From Peromyscus leucopus (lineage: Eukaryota; Chordata; Mammalia; Rodentia; Cricetidae): a stretch of 64,000 nucleotides of DNA. A program made the position numbers and the translations under genes. The notes below the pieces were generated by a model, which was not told the DNA's origin, searched no databases, and saw nothing but the letters and a program-made list of their open reading frames with translations. Positions 10,538 through 21,359 of this stretch are shown here, piece after piece. Every line of letters starts with the position of its first letter. The stretch's first letter is position 1. Where the stretch lies: the NCBI RefSeq assembly GCF_004664715.2, contig NC_051083.1, forward strand, positions 97,927,661 to 97,991,660. The letters are read 5' to 3'.

Positions 10538-10950
10538 CTTTATGTGGCTTATTTTTTTATATTACCTTGAGCCTATTGCTTTAAACTGCAGCATTCTATG
10601 ACTGAAATGGCACTGTGGCTGCTGGCTCCACCCACTTATGCTTTTCAACATGGCGGTGGTATGTTACCACCAGCTCTGGGAGCCATCTTGGGTCTGTGCT
10701 TTTATCAAGCAGCATGTAGCTCAGAAATCTCTTTTTGCTTTGTACTAGCAAAGGCTAAATCCACCACGCAGCTTAATGTGCCACTTGCAGAGGCCTCATT
10801 CCTGCCATATGGCAGGTCCAGCATGCACACCAGGAACCCACCATAGTAGCTCAAACACACAGGCTTCCACTAACTTGAAAGAGACAACTAGGAACTGTTT
10901 TTAGCTCCATTTTAGAATCTTTTTACTCAGGTTTTAGGTAGAAACTCTTG

Positions 10951-10968
10951 CCAACATTTTGGGCACCA
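10951..10968 (-). other. Candidate primer-binding site of family A ERV
   Basis: On the minus strand, two bases after the right LTR, the sequence reads TGGTGCCCAAAATGTTGG. TGG at this position is typical of a tRNA-complementary PBS. It matches a lysine-tRNA type PBS at about 12 of 18 bases by my count, so the primer tRNA remains uncertain. Confidence 0.65.
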
Positions 10969-10970
10969 TT

Positions 10971-11366
10971 TGTAGCTAGAGTTTTCCACCTGGCCCACAG
11001 TCAGGACAAATCTCTGTCACCAGCCAGTCCCACAGCTGCTCAGACCCAACCAAATAAACACAGAGACTGATATTGCTTACAAACTGTATGGCCCGTGGCA
11101 GACATTTTGTTAACTGTTTTTATAACTTAAATTAATCCATTTATATAAATCTATACCTTGCCACGTGGCTCGTGGCTTACCAGCATCTTCACATGCTGCT
11201 TGTCATGGTGGTGGCTGGCAGTGTCTCCCTCCACCTTCCTGTTCTCTCAATTCTCCTCCCTGTTAGTTCTGCCTATACTTCCTGCCTGGCCACTGGCCAA
11301 TCAGTGTTTTATTTATTGACCAATCAGACAATCAGAGCAATTTGACATACAGACCATCCCACAGCA
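10971..11366 (-). repeat. 5' LTR of family A ERV
   Basis: 396 bp with TG...CA ends. Transcription of the element would begin here and run leftward. Its extra 8 bases relative to the 3' LTR are a tandem duplication within 'accaatcagacaatcagag'. Confidence 0.93.
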
Positions 11367-11530
11367 GCTGATCTCCAAAATATATAAAGTATGCAAGAAA
11401 CTAGACATCAAAATACTGAAAAATCCAATTAAAAAATTGGCTACAGAGCTAAACAGAATTCTCAACAGAAGAATCTCAAATGGCCAAAAGACATTGAAGG
11501 AATTGCTCAACATCCTTAGTCATCAGGGAA

Positions 11531-11911
11531 ATGCAAATGAAAATAATTCTGAGATACCATCTTACACCTGTCAGAATGGCTAAGACCAAAAACACTGATA
11601 ACAGCTTATGTTGGAGAGGATGTGAAGCAAGGGGAACATTCCTCCACTGTGGTTGGGAATGTAAACTTGAACAACTACTTTGGAAATCAGTATGGCAGTT
11701 TCTCAGAAAATTGGGAATCAATCTAACTCAAGACCCAGCTGTACCACTCTTGGGCATATATCCAAGGAATGCTCAATCGTACCACAAGGACACATGCTCC
11801 ACTATGCTCATAGCAGCATTATTCATAATAGACAGGACCTGGAAACAACCTATGTGCCCTTCAACTGAAGAATGGAAAAATAAAATGTGGTACATATACA
11901 CAATGGAGTAG
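11531..11911 (+). pseudogene. L1 ORF2 C-terminal remnant
   Basis: A 126-residue open segment inside the plus-strand L1. It encodes the distal ORF2 protein: residues such as 'TPVRMAKTKNTDN', 'CWRGCEARGTFLHCGWECKLE' and 'PAVPLLGIYPRNAQS' are typical of this retrotransposon protein downstream of the reverse transcriptase domain. The first ATG is internal to ORF2, not a true start. The frame ends at a TAG created where GAGTA is repeated ('ggagtagagtactac', near 11905-11920). L1 ORF2 protein supplies endonuclease and reverse transcriptase for target-primed insertion; this copy retains neither domain. Confidence 0.92.
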
Positions 11912-12985
11912 AGTACTACTCAGCAGTAAAAAACAATGACATCATGAAAGTTGCACACAAATGGATGGAACTAGAAAATATCACCCTGAGTGAGATAACC
12001 CAGACTCAGAAGGACAAACATGGTATGTACTCACTCATAAGTGGATACTAGATGTAAAGCAAAGGATAACCAGACTACAACCCACAGCTCCAGTGAAGCT
12101 AGCTTACAAGGAAGACCCTAAGAAGGATGCATTGATAACCCTGGAAAGGAGAAATAGATGAGATCTCCATGAGTAAACTGGGGGTGGCAGGGCAATGGAG
12201 GGTAGGTGATGAGTGATAAGAACATAAGGGAATGGGATGGTTGACCTGGAACAGGGATAGAGTCAGAGAACAATGAAAGAGTTACCATGACAGAGGGAGA
12301 AATCATCGAGATAGGGAGAAACAGGATGCTAAGGAAGTTCTCAGGAATCCACAAGGATGACCCCAGCTTAGACTACTAGCAATAGTGGAGAGGGTGCCTG
12401 AACTGGCTTACCCCAGTAATCAGATCTGTGAATACCCTAACTGCCATCATAGAACCTTTCTCCAGTAACTGATGGAAGCAGATGCAGAGATCCACAACCA
12501 AACACCAGGCCAAGCTCCAGGAGTCCATTCTAAGAGAGACAAGAGGGATTCTATGAGCAAGGCACATCAAGATTATGGTGGGGAAACCTACAGAGACAAC
12601 CAAACCAAACTAGTGGGAACTCATGAACTGTGGACCAATAGCTGTGGAGCCTCCGTGGAACTGGACTAGGCCTTCTGCATAAGCAAGACAGTTGTGTAGC
12701 TTGATCTGCTTAAGGTGCCCCCTGGCAGTAGGATCAGGATCCATCTTTGGTGCATGAGCTGGCTCTTTGGAGCCCACTACCTATGGGGGGACAGCTTTGA
12801 GATAGGGGCAGGGGCTTGGACCTGCCTCTACTGAATGTTCCAGGATTGCTGAATCCCCATTGGAGGACTTACCTTCTCATAGGAAGGAATGGGCAGTAGG
12901 TTGGGGGGGAAAGATGTAGGGGTAGGAGGAGGGAAAAGGGGGATCTGTGATTGATATGTAAAACGAATAAAAAAATTCTTAATTA

Positions 12986-13088
12986 AAAAAGCACACCTGG
13001 ATAAACTTTCTTATTCCATCCCTACTATAATTTTATATAATATTAATATTATTTCAAGTTTTATATACAGATGGATACCTAATTTTAT
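12986..13088. repeat. Right copy of the ~100-bp target-site duplication
   Basis: It begins in the L1 A-rich tail ('ttaaaaaagcacacctgg') and ends 'gatggatacctaattttat'. It pairs base for base with 9156-9256 at about 89% identity. Confidence 0.88.
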
Positions 13089-13379
13089 ATACATTTACAT
13101 AATCTACATACATATTTCTTTTTCATTTTCATTTGCCTTTGCTTTCTACTCCTCCTTTTTCTACTGTCATATAACTCACAATAACTCATGTTTATCCTTA
13201 ATACCCCATATTTTTATTATGCTTTTGTAAATATACAGGTAGGCCCTTTTGCATTTGTTTTTATTTTCAACAGGATTATGTTATAGGTGATTTTTGTATC
13301 TTGCTTTTATAAATCAAAACCACTTTTTTAAACTATTTCTATAAACCCTGGACAAAAGTGATATGATAATGCTAATTGC

Positions 13380-13760
13380 TAGATAATATTCTATTAAGTG
13401 AATATATGATAATTTATTCAGCCTTTTCTCAATAGAGAGCACTCTCCAGTTTGTTCTAGGCTTTTGTTTTTATTCTGATCACCACAAAGAATTCTGAAGT
13501 AGAAATGTTTGCGTGTGTGGTTTTTAATCACTATGGCATTAGCTGTAAGAAATGGAACTGCCAACTTGAATAGATTAATGTTTTATTTCAATAGGTGTTT
13601 GTAGTTTGCTTTGCAAAAGAGCTGTAAATTTCCATCAGCAATATCTGCTTGCTACTTGATTTGAACTTTGACAGTCAAAAGGATTTAAAATAACACTTCA
13701 TTTTTACTTTAACTTGCCCTTCCCTGGCTGCTAGTGAATCTTTTGGATTTACTGTTTTGT
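13380..13760 (-). mobile_element. Ancient L1 ORF2 fragment
   Basis: Antisense landmarks include 'aatattctattaagtgaat', 'ggaactgccaacttgaatag' and 'aaatttccatcagcaatatc', corresponding to the 3' part of ORF2 in old mammalian L1. No frame survives. Confidence 0.6.
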
Positions 13761-14099
13761 GAATTTCTTCTTCTTTACCTCTTCCTACTTCTTATTGCAC
13801 TGTCATATGCTCTCTGGTTTATATTTCTTGAAGAGTTTATTATCATTTTCTATTATTATATTTCATGTATCAGCATGTCTTTTTAACTTTAAAATGAATT
13901 CCATTTTGACTGATTTCCAAGGTGCTACTAATCTATGTGATTGAGACTAGTCATGTACTTCATATGTTTTTAAATTTGATTATAATAGAATCTTATAATA
14001 CAGGCAATTTTGTATGTTATTACTGAACATAATCATCATCATCAATATTTATAGCTTATACAAGTATATTTATTTATGTTTTTAAATAAAATGCTATTA

Positions 14100-14400
14100 C
14101 ATGGCTTCGGCTCACCATTTGTTTGTTGATCAATATTGTGTTATTTCTACTTTGAGGCTATTATTAACAGCACTTCTATAATCTTTATCTACAAATTTTT
14201 CTATGAACATATTATTATTATTTTTTGGATAGATATAGGTACTGGAATGCTGGGTCATGTGGTAACTCCTTTTAATTCCTAGAGAACTGTAAGACTAGTT
14301 AAAAAACAACTGAGTTTATTGTACAAATTCATTAACCAGAAGTACACGAGGGTTCCATAATTATTTACATAATTATGGCCCATGTTAAATTATATTATTA
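14100..14400 (-). mobile_element. Ancient L1 ORF2 fragment
   Basis: Same section of L1 as the preceding fragment, with 'actggaatgctgggtcatgtgg', then 'ctagagaactgtaagactag' and 'ttcattaaccagaagtacacg'. It is a separate, equally old copy or a shifted piece of the same one. Confidence 0.55.
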
Positions 14401-14570
14401 ATTTTGAGAAGTCTGTGTGAAGGGATATGTTTGCGGTGGGAAACATTTTTAAAATGTATTTCTTGAAAATGTTTTTAATGAAAAATATCAAAACTCCATT
14501 CTCCAAGTTTTAAAATGTATTTCTTTTATTTTTTGAGATTATAATATATTACATCATTTCTCACTTGTCT

Positions 14571-14646
14571 TTCTTCACTCTGAACCCTCTCACATACCCC
14601 AACTTGTTCTTTTTCACATTTATAACCTGGTTTTTGTTAATTGTTG

Positions 14647-14687
<41 letters not shown>

Positions 14688-14760
14688 CGTACATGTACAT
14701 ATCCCTAAATATATGAGTACAACCTGCCACTTGCTGTTATTGACAGTACTTCTAATAGCA
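14571..14760 (-). mobile_element. L1 3'-UTR fragment with GT microsatellite
   Basis: 'ctctgaaccctctcacatac' followed by '(GT)17' at 14651-14684 and 'tatgagtacaacctgccac' resembles a reversed rodent L1 3' section also seen at 22700-22870. It is weakly supported. Confidence 0.45.
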
Positions 14761-15069
14761 CAGAAAAAGGATATTAGTTAATAGCTCATCATGTTTGCTT
14801 TGCATTTATCCCATGGTATATATGTCATATTAAACATATTTTTATGTCTTTATTATTCCTGTATATTCATTGAACAAATATATATATTCAAATCCTTAAT
14901 TTATTTTTAATTACCTTATTTTTACTATTGCTGAATTTAGGGATATTACTACACAATCTGATTAATAGAATCTTATCAGAATTATGTACTGAAAGTATTC
15001 TCCCAACTGTAAAGTGTCTTTTCACGTTTCTTGATATTATTTGATAATAATATCAATAATAAGAGGAAA

Positions 15070-15570
15070 TATATATTGCTTGTGGGAATTTAGACAAGTC
15101 AGACAGTATAGAAATGAGAATGGAAGATGCTCAAAAAAATCTAAATATAAAACTACCATATAATCTAACTATAACCCTTCCATGTATATAGCAAAGGAAT
15201 CTAAGTCAACATACAACAGACATATCTGTACATAATACAGATGAATAGATAAAATGAAGTATATTCACAAAATAGAATTTTGTTCAGCCATATAAAGAAT
15301 GAAATTATGTTATTTGTAGAAAAAAATAATGTGTCTGGCTAACATGTTAAGTGAAATAAGCCAGACACAGAAAACGAAACAACACAGGTACTAATATACA
15401 GATTCTAGATTAAAATGCATATATAAATATATATTACTAAATTAGAATTGGCATGATGTCAAATGGAGAAGAGACTTGGAGGGAGGAGAAAAGAGTAACT
15501 GAGGATAATGTGAGTGAAAAAGGCACATATTACATGTCTTTCTCATATACAGAACCGAGATTAATTTTAT
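15070..15570 (+). mobile_element. Old L1 ORF2 end and 3' UTR
   Basis: 'tgcttgtgggaatttagac', 'aactaccatataatctaac', 'ttgttcagccatataaagaatg' and 'taagccagacacagaaaac' follow L1 ORF2 order, then a G/A-rich 3' UTR ('ggagggaggagaaaagag'). The frame is destroyed by substitutions. Confidence 0.75.
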
Positions 15571-15699
15571 CTGTATGACAAGAAAGAAGAAGGAGTGGTA
15601 GCTGCATTAATCTGTGGGTGGAGAGATACAAATTTTAAGGACAGTTTGATACTCTTATGTATTTAGCTGAATAATAGTGGTAGATTCAGCCTGGGGGCC

Positions 15700-16450
15700 T
15701 GGATGCTCCCCAACTGTGATAGGGTTAACTATAAACGCCTTACATAATGCATATGTAAATATTACAGGAGTAGGTTTGCATATGGCATTTTCAAAAGTGT
15801 TTAATGTTACTTATCCCTACTCATATTCCACTCTCTACCTTGCCCTTTTATCCTTCAGCCTACCTAATCCTTTCAGTCCCATTGTTCTTCTTTCTGCCTA
15901 CACAACACCATTCTGTCCCCTTTCCCCTGAATCTCCCTCCACCACTCATGGCTTCATACTTACTTCCTGCCTTCCATGAATACTCCAATTTTCACATACA
16001 TCACATCTAAAGTTTCAAATCTATCATGTACATATGAGAGAGAACATGCCCTGCTCATCTTCTGAGGCTGGATTATCTTAATCAAAATGAATTTTTTTCT
16101 AGCTCCATTCATTTTTCTGTGAATTTCATAATTTCTTTACAGCTGAACAATATTCCATTTTGTGTATGAATCAAATTTTCCTTACCCATTTATTGGTTGT
16201 TCTTTCCAGGAGGTGGCTTTCATTGATCACATATTCAGTGCTCTGCTTTCTCTTTTTCCTCCTAGCTGCTAGGGATTTGGTATTGAGTATGCCACTCTGT
16301 TTTCAGCTCTTCAGGATTCTGGTAGGTGGCAATCTCATGTGTCAGTTATTCTGTAGTGAATGTGATATCCTCTCTATCCCTGTAAGACTAGGAATTAGGC
16401 AGAGTGCCTCTTTCCTATTGAAGTAGGGGAACATTTTCTTTACGTGTTTT
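15700..16450 (-). mobile_element. Old L1 3' end, antisense
   Basis: The complement carries an L1 3' UTR and ORF2 end. The plus strand shows C/T-rich 'ccccctttcccctgaatctcc'-type text, 'tctagctccattcatttttc', 'acagctgaacaatattccattttg' and 'cttacccatttattggttg'. The frames at 15677-16010 lie inside it and are not genes. Confidence 0.7.
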
Positions 16451-16549
16451 CTTAATTTTCTTGCCTCATCTAGGAAAGGTTTGGGTCACTTCTTCAATTT
16501 CTTCTTGGATTTTTATGAGTCCCAGTCACTTGACAGTCATGATCTATTC

Positions 16550-16680
16550 AAGCATAGTAGCCCATACCTAAAATGCCTTCATTCAGAATGCAGAGAAGCT
16601 TGATGATCATGAGTTCAAGGCAACTTTAGGCATCATAAATTTAAACTTTTTGAAGTGAAACTGTATTTTAAACCTAACCT
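16550..16680 (+). mobile_element. Degraded B1-like SINE
   Basis: 'catagtagcccatacctaaaatgcc', 'gatgatcatgagttcaaggc' and 'gtgaaactgtattttaaa' preserve B1 order with many changes. Confidence 0.6.
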
Positions 16681-17717
16681 CCCCAAATTTCAATATGCTA
16701 TCCATTTACAATTTTCATTTGAAGGTCTATAATATAAGCTTCATACACCTGCAGTATACAAGGGAAGGAAAAAGTTCCATGTTAGGCCATTCTTGAATCT
16801 AGATACATATGAGCACAAATACTCATTTAGGTTAGGAAAAACAAGTAGCATGTAATTGAGAGCTAAGTGGAAAAGAAATTTACTGTATTCTCAGAATCTC
16901 CCCTTCCCCATATTCCATTAACCAGATAAGTTCAATAATGGAACATATGTGTTTATTATGCACAGTCTCACACACTCTAAATAAATTCTCTCTGTCTCAG
17001 ACACAACATTTAATTTGGAGTAATTAAACAAAAAGTGGTTGGGAAAATCAATTTGAGACTGATAAATTAATTGCAGATGGGTTCAGGTAATTCTGTGGCA
17101 TATATTAGTTATCCAGATCCATGTTGTGAAAGTTATCTGCTTGTTACATTAATGAATTATTTCAGTATGGTGACTTTTAGCTCTTGTATATAACCTACTA
17201 TAAACTTGTTTCTCTGACTGATAAGGAAATGAATGCCTGGAGAGTTGAAGAAGTAGTGATGGAATCAAAATTTGAAATCCCAATCTTGTGATTCCTATGG
17301 CAACCCTCTTCCTACTCTTCCACTCTGAGAATGAAAATGGTCAAGGCACAAAAGCTGAAGAGAGAATTATCAAAAATCATTCAAAAAATTAAAGACTTAC
17401 CAATAATGTCAGAAAGGGATTAACAACTACCTAAACTATTGTCACATTAGATTATAAATATAAATCCAACTAAGATGCATTTCCTATGTATGTCATGATT
17501 GCATATAGTTGTATTTAAGTTGACTAATAAAGGCACATAACTCAGTTGACATATGTGAAAAATATCTAAGTGATAAACAGGTATAAATTTATGGCATGCC
17601 TCCAATCTGAAGAGTTCTTATATTCGAATTGAATGTCATTATTACAAAAGTAAAAGTCTGTCTCTCTGGTCTAAGACTCAGTAGTATAGATATCATTAGT
17701 GTTTTAGATATTAAGAA
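16681..17717. other. Unassigned AT-rich DNA
   Basis: Nothing recognised. No frame exceeds chance length. Confidence 0.4.
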
Positions 17718-17855
17718 AAAGCTAGGTATGGTGGTACCGTCATGTAATCCCAGAACTTACAAGGTTAAACATGAAGATTTCCATTAGTTTGAGGCCAACA
17801 TAGACTATACAGTACCAGGTCATCCAAGATTACCTAGACAGATTCCATTGTTGGA
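17718..17855 (+). mobile_element. Degraded B1-like SINE
   Basis: 'agctaggtatggtggtaccg', 'atgtaatcccagaacttac' and 'tagtttgaggccaacataga' follow the B1 consensus order with a decayed tail. Confidence 0.7.
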
Positions 17856-17885
17856 AAGAAAGCAGATACTAATAGCTTGAAAGAG

Positions 17886-18250
17886 GGAATTCTAGTTTGA
17901 TTCTTGTTGATGTGATAAAAATATCATCACATTGGGAATGAAAGTAATTATTTGACTCATACTTCTAAGTCATAGTCCATCATTGAGAGAAGTCAGGACA
18001 GGAATGCAAGGCAGGAACCTGAAGGAGAAAACACAGAAGAATTCTGCTGGCTGGCTTGCTCCTAGACCTGTGTTTATCTTGTTTTCTCATATATTCTAGG
18101 ACTTCCTGCCAAGGGAATGATGTAGCCTACAGTGGACAGAGCCATTCTCCATCATTACTAATAAAGAAAATTCCCCACAGACATATCTAGACTCCCTTCT
18201 CAGGTGACTCTAGGGTGTATCAATTTGACAGTCAAACTAACAAAGAAAGA
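17886..18250 (-). mobile_element. LTR-like 'gtcaactt' family, copy 2
   Basis: Antisense copy: 'ttgttgatgtgataaaaatatcatc' at the start, 'gtcaggacaggaatgcaagg' in the middle and 'gtgtatcaatttgacagtc' at the end. It matches the reverse of the 6116 copy and, more closely, the copy at 31325. Confidence 0.7.
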
Positions 18251-20062
18251 TTGAAAGCACTCTTTGGGTTTCATCCATCAAAGGCTTACTTGGATTAGAA
18301 CAGTTTAAAGTAGCTCTTGAAGGCTGAATATAATTTATAACTAAGATACCTGTATATTTTGTTTGATCAATTTAGGAAAAATTGGGGACTGAAATGATGT
18401 GGTATTGATAATAACATGTGGGCAGTGGGTGAAAGGGAGACTGTCCCAGTTAAGAAGAAAGAGAGAATGTTCATATTCAAGAAAGTGAAGAAGAGGGTGC
18501 AGAGGGTTCCAAATTAGGTCAATGATTATAGATATGTTATTGATAGAGAAAAATAATTATTCCTATGTGGAACAGTTAAAAACATGGATAAGAAAAGGCC
18601 TTGGGTATTAGGCTAAGGAGTTTGCTTCTATTTCTATGAAACAAAAGCCACTGAAGCAAGGATGAATTTCAAAATATTTTTTTTAAAGACAATGCATTCT
18701 GGACACTAACAATGAGAAGAGTAAGCCCACAGCAGTGTATACTGGCTACATACCAATTGTATATTTAAGGTTTTTGTAGAGGAATGGGATATGACTGTGC
18801 TATTTCAGAACAGTGAATGTAGCAGCGATGTACAGAATCAATGAAGAAGAGAAAAGACAGGGACCAAGAACTTTTATTCATGTGCACGCAAAAGGATGTC
18901 ATAAATATTTCAGGTTGTGTAGGAAACAAAGTTTCTGCTCTAACTCTCCAGCTCTCGTACTATAGCCTCAAAGCAGCATTAGTCAATGTGTGAACAAATG
19001 AGTATGGCTGTGTGCCAACAATACTTCATTTATAAACACAGACCAAGGAAATGATTTGTGCTGTGGGTAAGAGTTTTCTTATTCTTGATATAGAGTTTAG
19101 GGAAATGGTATAGTAGACCAGACCATTAGACTTGATATTCTTGAAACAGAAAATAATCACACATATATGTATGTAATATAAAAAAAAATGTTGAGGAGTT
19201 AAAGTTGTCTACATAATTTTGACAGAAATCCATCTGTACCTTTCTGAAAGAGCCAAATATTTACGATAATGTATTTTGCCTGTGTTATACAGATCACTTC
19301 CCCTCTTTGTTTTCTGTGAATACAGTCTTAGCCCTCGAAAGAACATGTCAGTGCACATAAAGAAGGATATTAACATGAATTAAAGCACAAAATAAGCTCA
19401 GTAACTTAAACAGATGTTATGTAATCAGTTTAGTGGAAATTTTTACTGAATTGTTTTATGACTCTAATGAGTGTTTATGAAGACCATGCCATGAATGAAA
19501 TCAATCAATATATTCAGAAGGCTTATAAAGTTTATAAAATTATCCATAGAAAATAGATGAAATATCCAAGAATTGAGGAAATTACTGAAACCAATACTCC
19601 AAGGTACAGCAATGCTATCTTTTTAGAAGGAAATCATCGCAGGAGGATGTTAAGGGGAAAAAGCTTTTATGAATCCTTTGATGTGTTGTGTATACAGAGC
19701 ATTTTCCCTCTCTCAAGGAGCAAGTAAAAGCATTTTGAACAAGGGCTTACTGAGCATTATATAACAGCAAATGAACCAAAGGGGAAAAGGGATTTATGAA
19801 AACTTGCTGATACCAAATGTAGTAGAGGTTGAAAACCAGGTATCATTAAGGCTTGGCTATGTGCAAAAGTGGTATCATCAAATGCCAATCAAGTGTGGCT
19901 CACAAAATTATGGAAGGAGGGATGATACAGAAACTAAAAGTCCTGGCCACCGAAGTCTAACAACCTATGTTTGACTCCTGTAACATATACAATGGTAAAA
20001 GATGAGACCTGCTTCCCGAACGTTGGGCTCAGACCTCCTAGCAAGCCCTGTAGCACATATGC

Positions 20063-20064
<2 letters not shown>
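18251..20064. other. Unassigned DNA
   Basis: Mostly featureless. The part at 18580-18740 ('ggccttgggtattaggctaagg') resembles an old mammalian-wide repeat that I cannot name. Short frames are not supported. Confidence 0.35.

Positions 20065-20115
<51 letters not shown>
20065..20115. repeat. (AC)25 microsatellite
   Basis: Uninterrupted AC run ending six bases before the family B LTR. Confidence 0.97.
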
Positions 20116-20116
<1 letters not shown>

Positions 20117-20120
20117 TGCT

Positions 20121-20648
20121 TGAATCTTAAATCTGTCTAATAATAAAGAACCCGGTACCAGATATTGGGGTAAATACTGAAAGATCAGAGACACAAAGGA
20201 ACAAGCTACTGCAACCTCTCACCTCACCAATTCCACGAATTCTCTGACTGAATGCCTCTGAGTCTTCACCTGAAAGGCTCCAGCTGAAAAAGCCTCTATC
20301 TGAAAGGGATGCTTCTGCCGAAAAGCCTTTTAGTTCCTGTCTCCTCATGCCGTATATACCTTTCTCCGCCCAGCCATCACTTCCTGGGATTAAAGGCAGG
20401 TGCTTCCCAGTGTTGGGATTAAAGGTGAGTGCCACCACTGCCTGGCTCTGTTTCTCTCCTAGACTGAGTCAATCTTATGTAGTCCAGGGTGGCTTGAACT
20501 CACAGAGATCCAGATGGATCTCTGCCCCCTGAGTGCTAGGATTAAAGATGTGTGCCACCACTGCCTGGCCTCTGTGTTTAATCTAGTGGCTGGCTCTGTT
20601 CTCTGATCTTCGGGTAAATTTTATTAGGGTACACAATATATCACCACA
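20121..20648 (-). mobile_element. LTR, family B, containing B1-like modules
   Basis: On the minus strand it begins TGTGGTGATATATTGTGTAC, has AATAAA within the first 30 bases, and ends AAGATTCA. Two B1-derived heads lie inside: 'gccaggcagtggtggcac' at about 20572 reading left, and another near 20446, the second partial. The same arrangement recurs in the copy at 36608-37138, so the modules were captured before the LTR spread. A polypurine tract adjoins its start at 20649. Internal sequence continues to the right, but no second LTR is visible. Confidence 0.85.
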
Positions 20649-21150
20649 TTTCCCCTTTTTGTCTAAAATAATAAAAGGTTATAACTAATACAAGAAAAAT
20701 TATATACAATAAGTACAATAAGTATATACAGTATATGCATTAACAATGTCCAGTCCATAAACATTTGACAAAATCAGAGAAAATACTCCATTCTCTATCC
20801 TATTTTGGTGAGTGCAAAATGTTGTAACTAATTCACCTTCTACCCTAACTGTATTACCAATCAAATACTATCTTTTGATGTCTTTCAAACTTATACACTT
20901 TACACCTCTTTAGTGAGTTTCTTTTCTGACTTTGGTAACAAGGAAAACTATAAATATGCAGTCACACACACACAGATAATTTCTTTTAAAATAAAACATT
21001 AAGTCTCCATAATGTTGTTCATCCCATGAGCAAACAATGGGTAGAAAAGTCAATGTATTTGTATAAACAGTACTGGACACTCTAGTCAGTGTGATTGGGT
21101 TCTCCAAAGAGCTCAGTTTTTGATGTCTTTCAGAATCTGTTAAAGCCAAT
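20649..21150 (-). mobile_element. Internal part of family B ERV, truncated
   Basis: It starts with a polypurine tract (minus strand AAAAAGGGGAAA against the LTR's TG). The next about 60 bases (gtctaaaataataaaagg...tatatacaa) are homologous to the LTR-proximal interior of the family C element at 37731. No coding frame is seen, and the far boundary is uncertain. Confidence 0.6.
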
Positions 21151-21293
21151 GTGAGGGATGCTAGGTGCTAGTGTTGTAGTTCTTGCTCATCTTCATCTCA
21201 TTTACATCATCTGTACCAGTTTGCTTTTTTGTTTTGGATTTGCTGTTGTTGTTGCTTTATTTTATTTTTTTAAAGTGATACTGGGGAAAGAAA

Positions 21294-21295
<2 letters not shown>

Positions 21296-21352
<57 letters not shown>

Positions 21353-21359
21353 CGCGCGC
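21296..21359. repeat. (GT)24(GC)8 alternating tract
   Basis: GT dinucleotides pass without interruption into eight GC/CG units. The whole 64 bases alternate purine and pyrimidine, a classic Z-DNA-prone composition. The CG part is striking in otherwise CpG-poor DNA. Confidence 0.97.

Larger units (their letters stand above)
9654..11366 (-). mobile_element. Non-autonomous ERV, family A, full two-LTR copy
   Basis: The 1713-bp element has two near-identical LTRs around 930 bases of internal DNA, inserted in L1 ORF2 with target duplication GCTGAT at 9648-9653 and 11367-11372. Orientation is minus: a primer-binding-site-like segment sits beside the right LTR and an A7G10-type polypurine tract beside the left LTR. 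A 6-bp duplication and a PBS resembling a decayed lysine-tRNA type suggest a class II (ERVK/betaretrovirus-like) origin. The internal part lacks gag, most of pol and env, so it cannot encode its own mobilisation. It may belong to the mys-like cricetid elements; this is inference without a search. Confidence 0.93.
9257..12985 (+). mobile_element. L1 3' part, split by family A ERV
   Basis: A 5'-truncated rodent L1. The ORF2 C-terminal region covers 9257-9653 and 11367-12000. Landmarks are 'aaaactcaagtccaagtgg', 'gaatgggaaaagattttcac', 'aaatcagtatggcagtttc' and 'catggtatgtactcactc'. The 3' UTR follows to a short A-rich end ('gtaaaacgaataaaaaaattc', about 12960-12985). The reading frame is broken by several lesions, including a 15-base-scale deletion near 9480 and a repeated ATGTT stretch near 9325. 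The ERV at 9654-11366 separates two pieces that rejoin exactly after removal of one GCTGAT copy. Long duplications flank it (9156-9256 and 12986-13088). Confidence 0.95.

Noticed and set aside
9854..10846. Plus-strand frames of 82-121 residues in the ERV
   Set aside because: They run opposite to the element's orientation as set by PBS and PPT, and show no domain.
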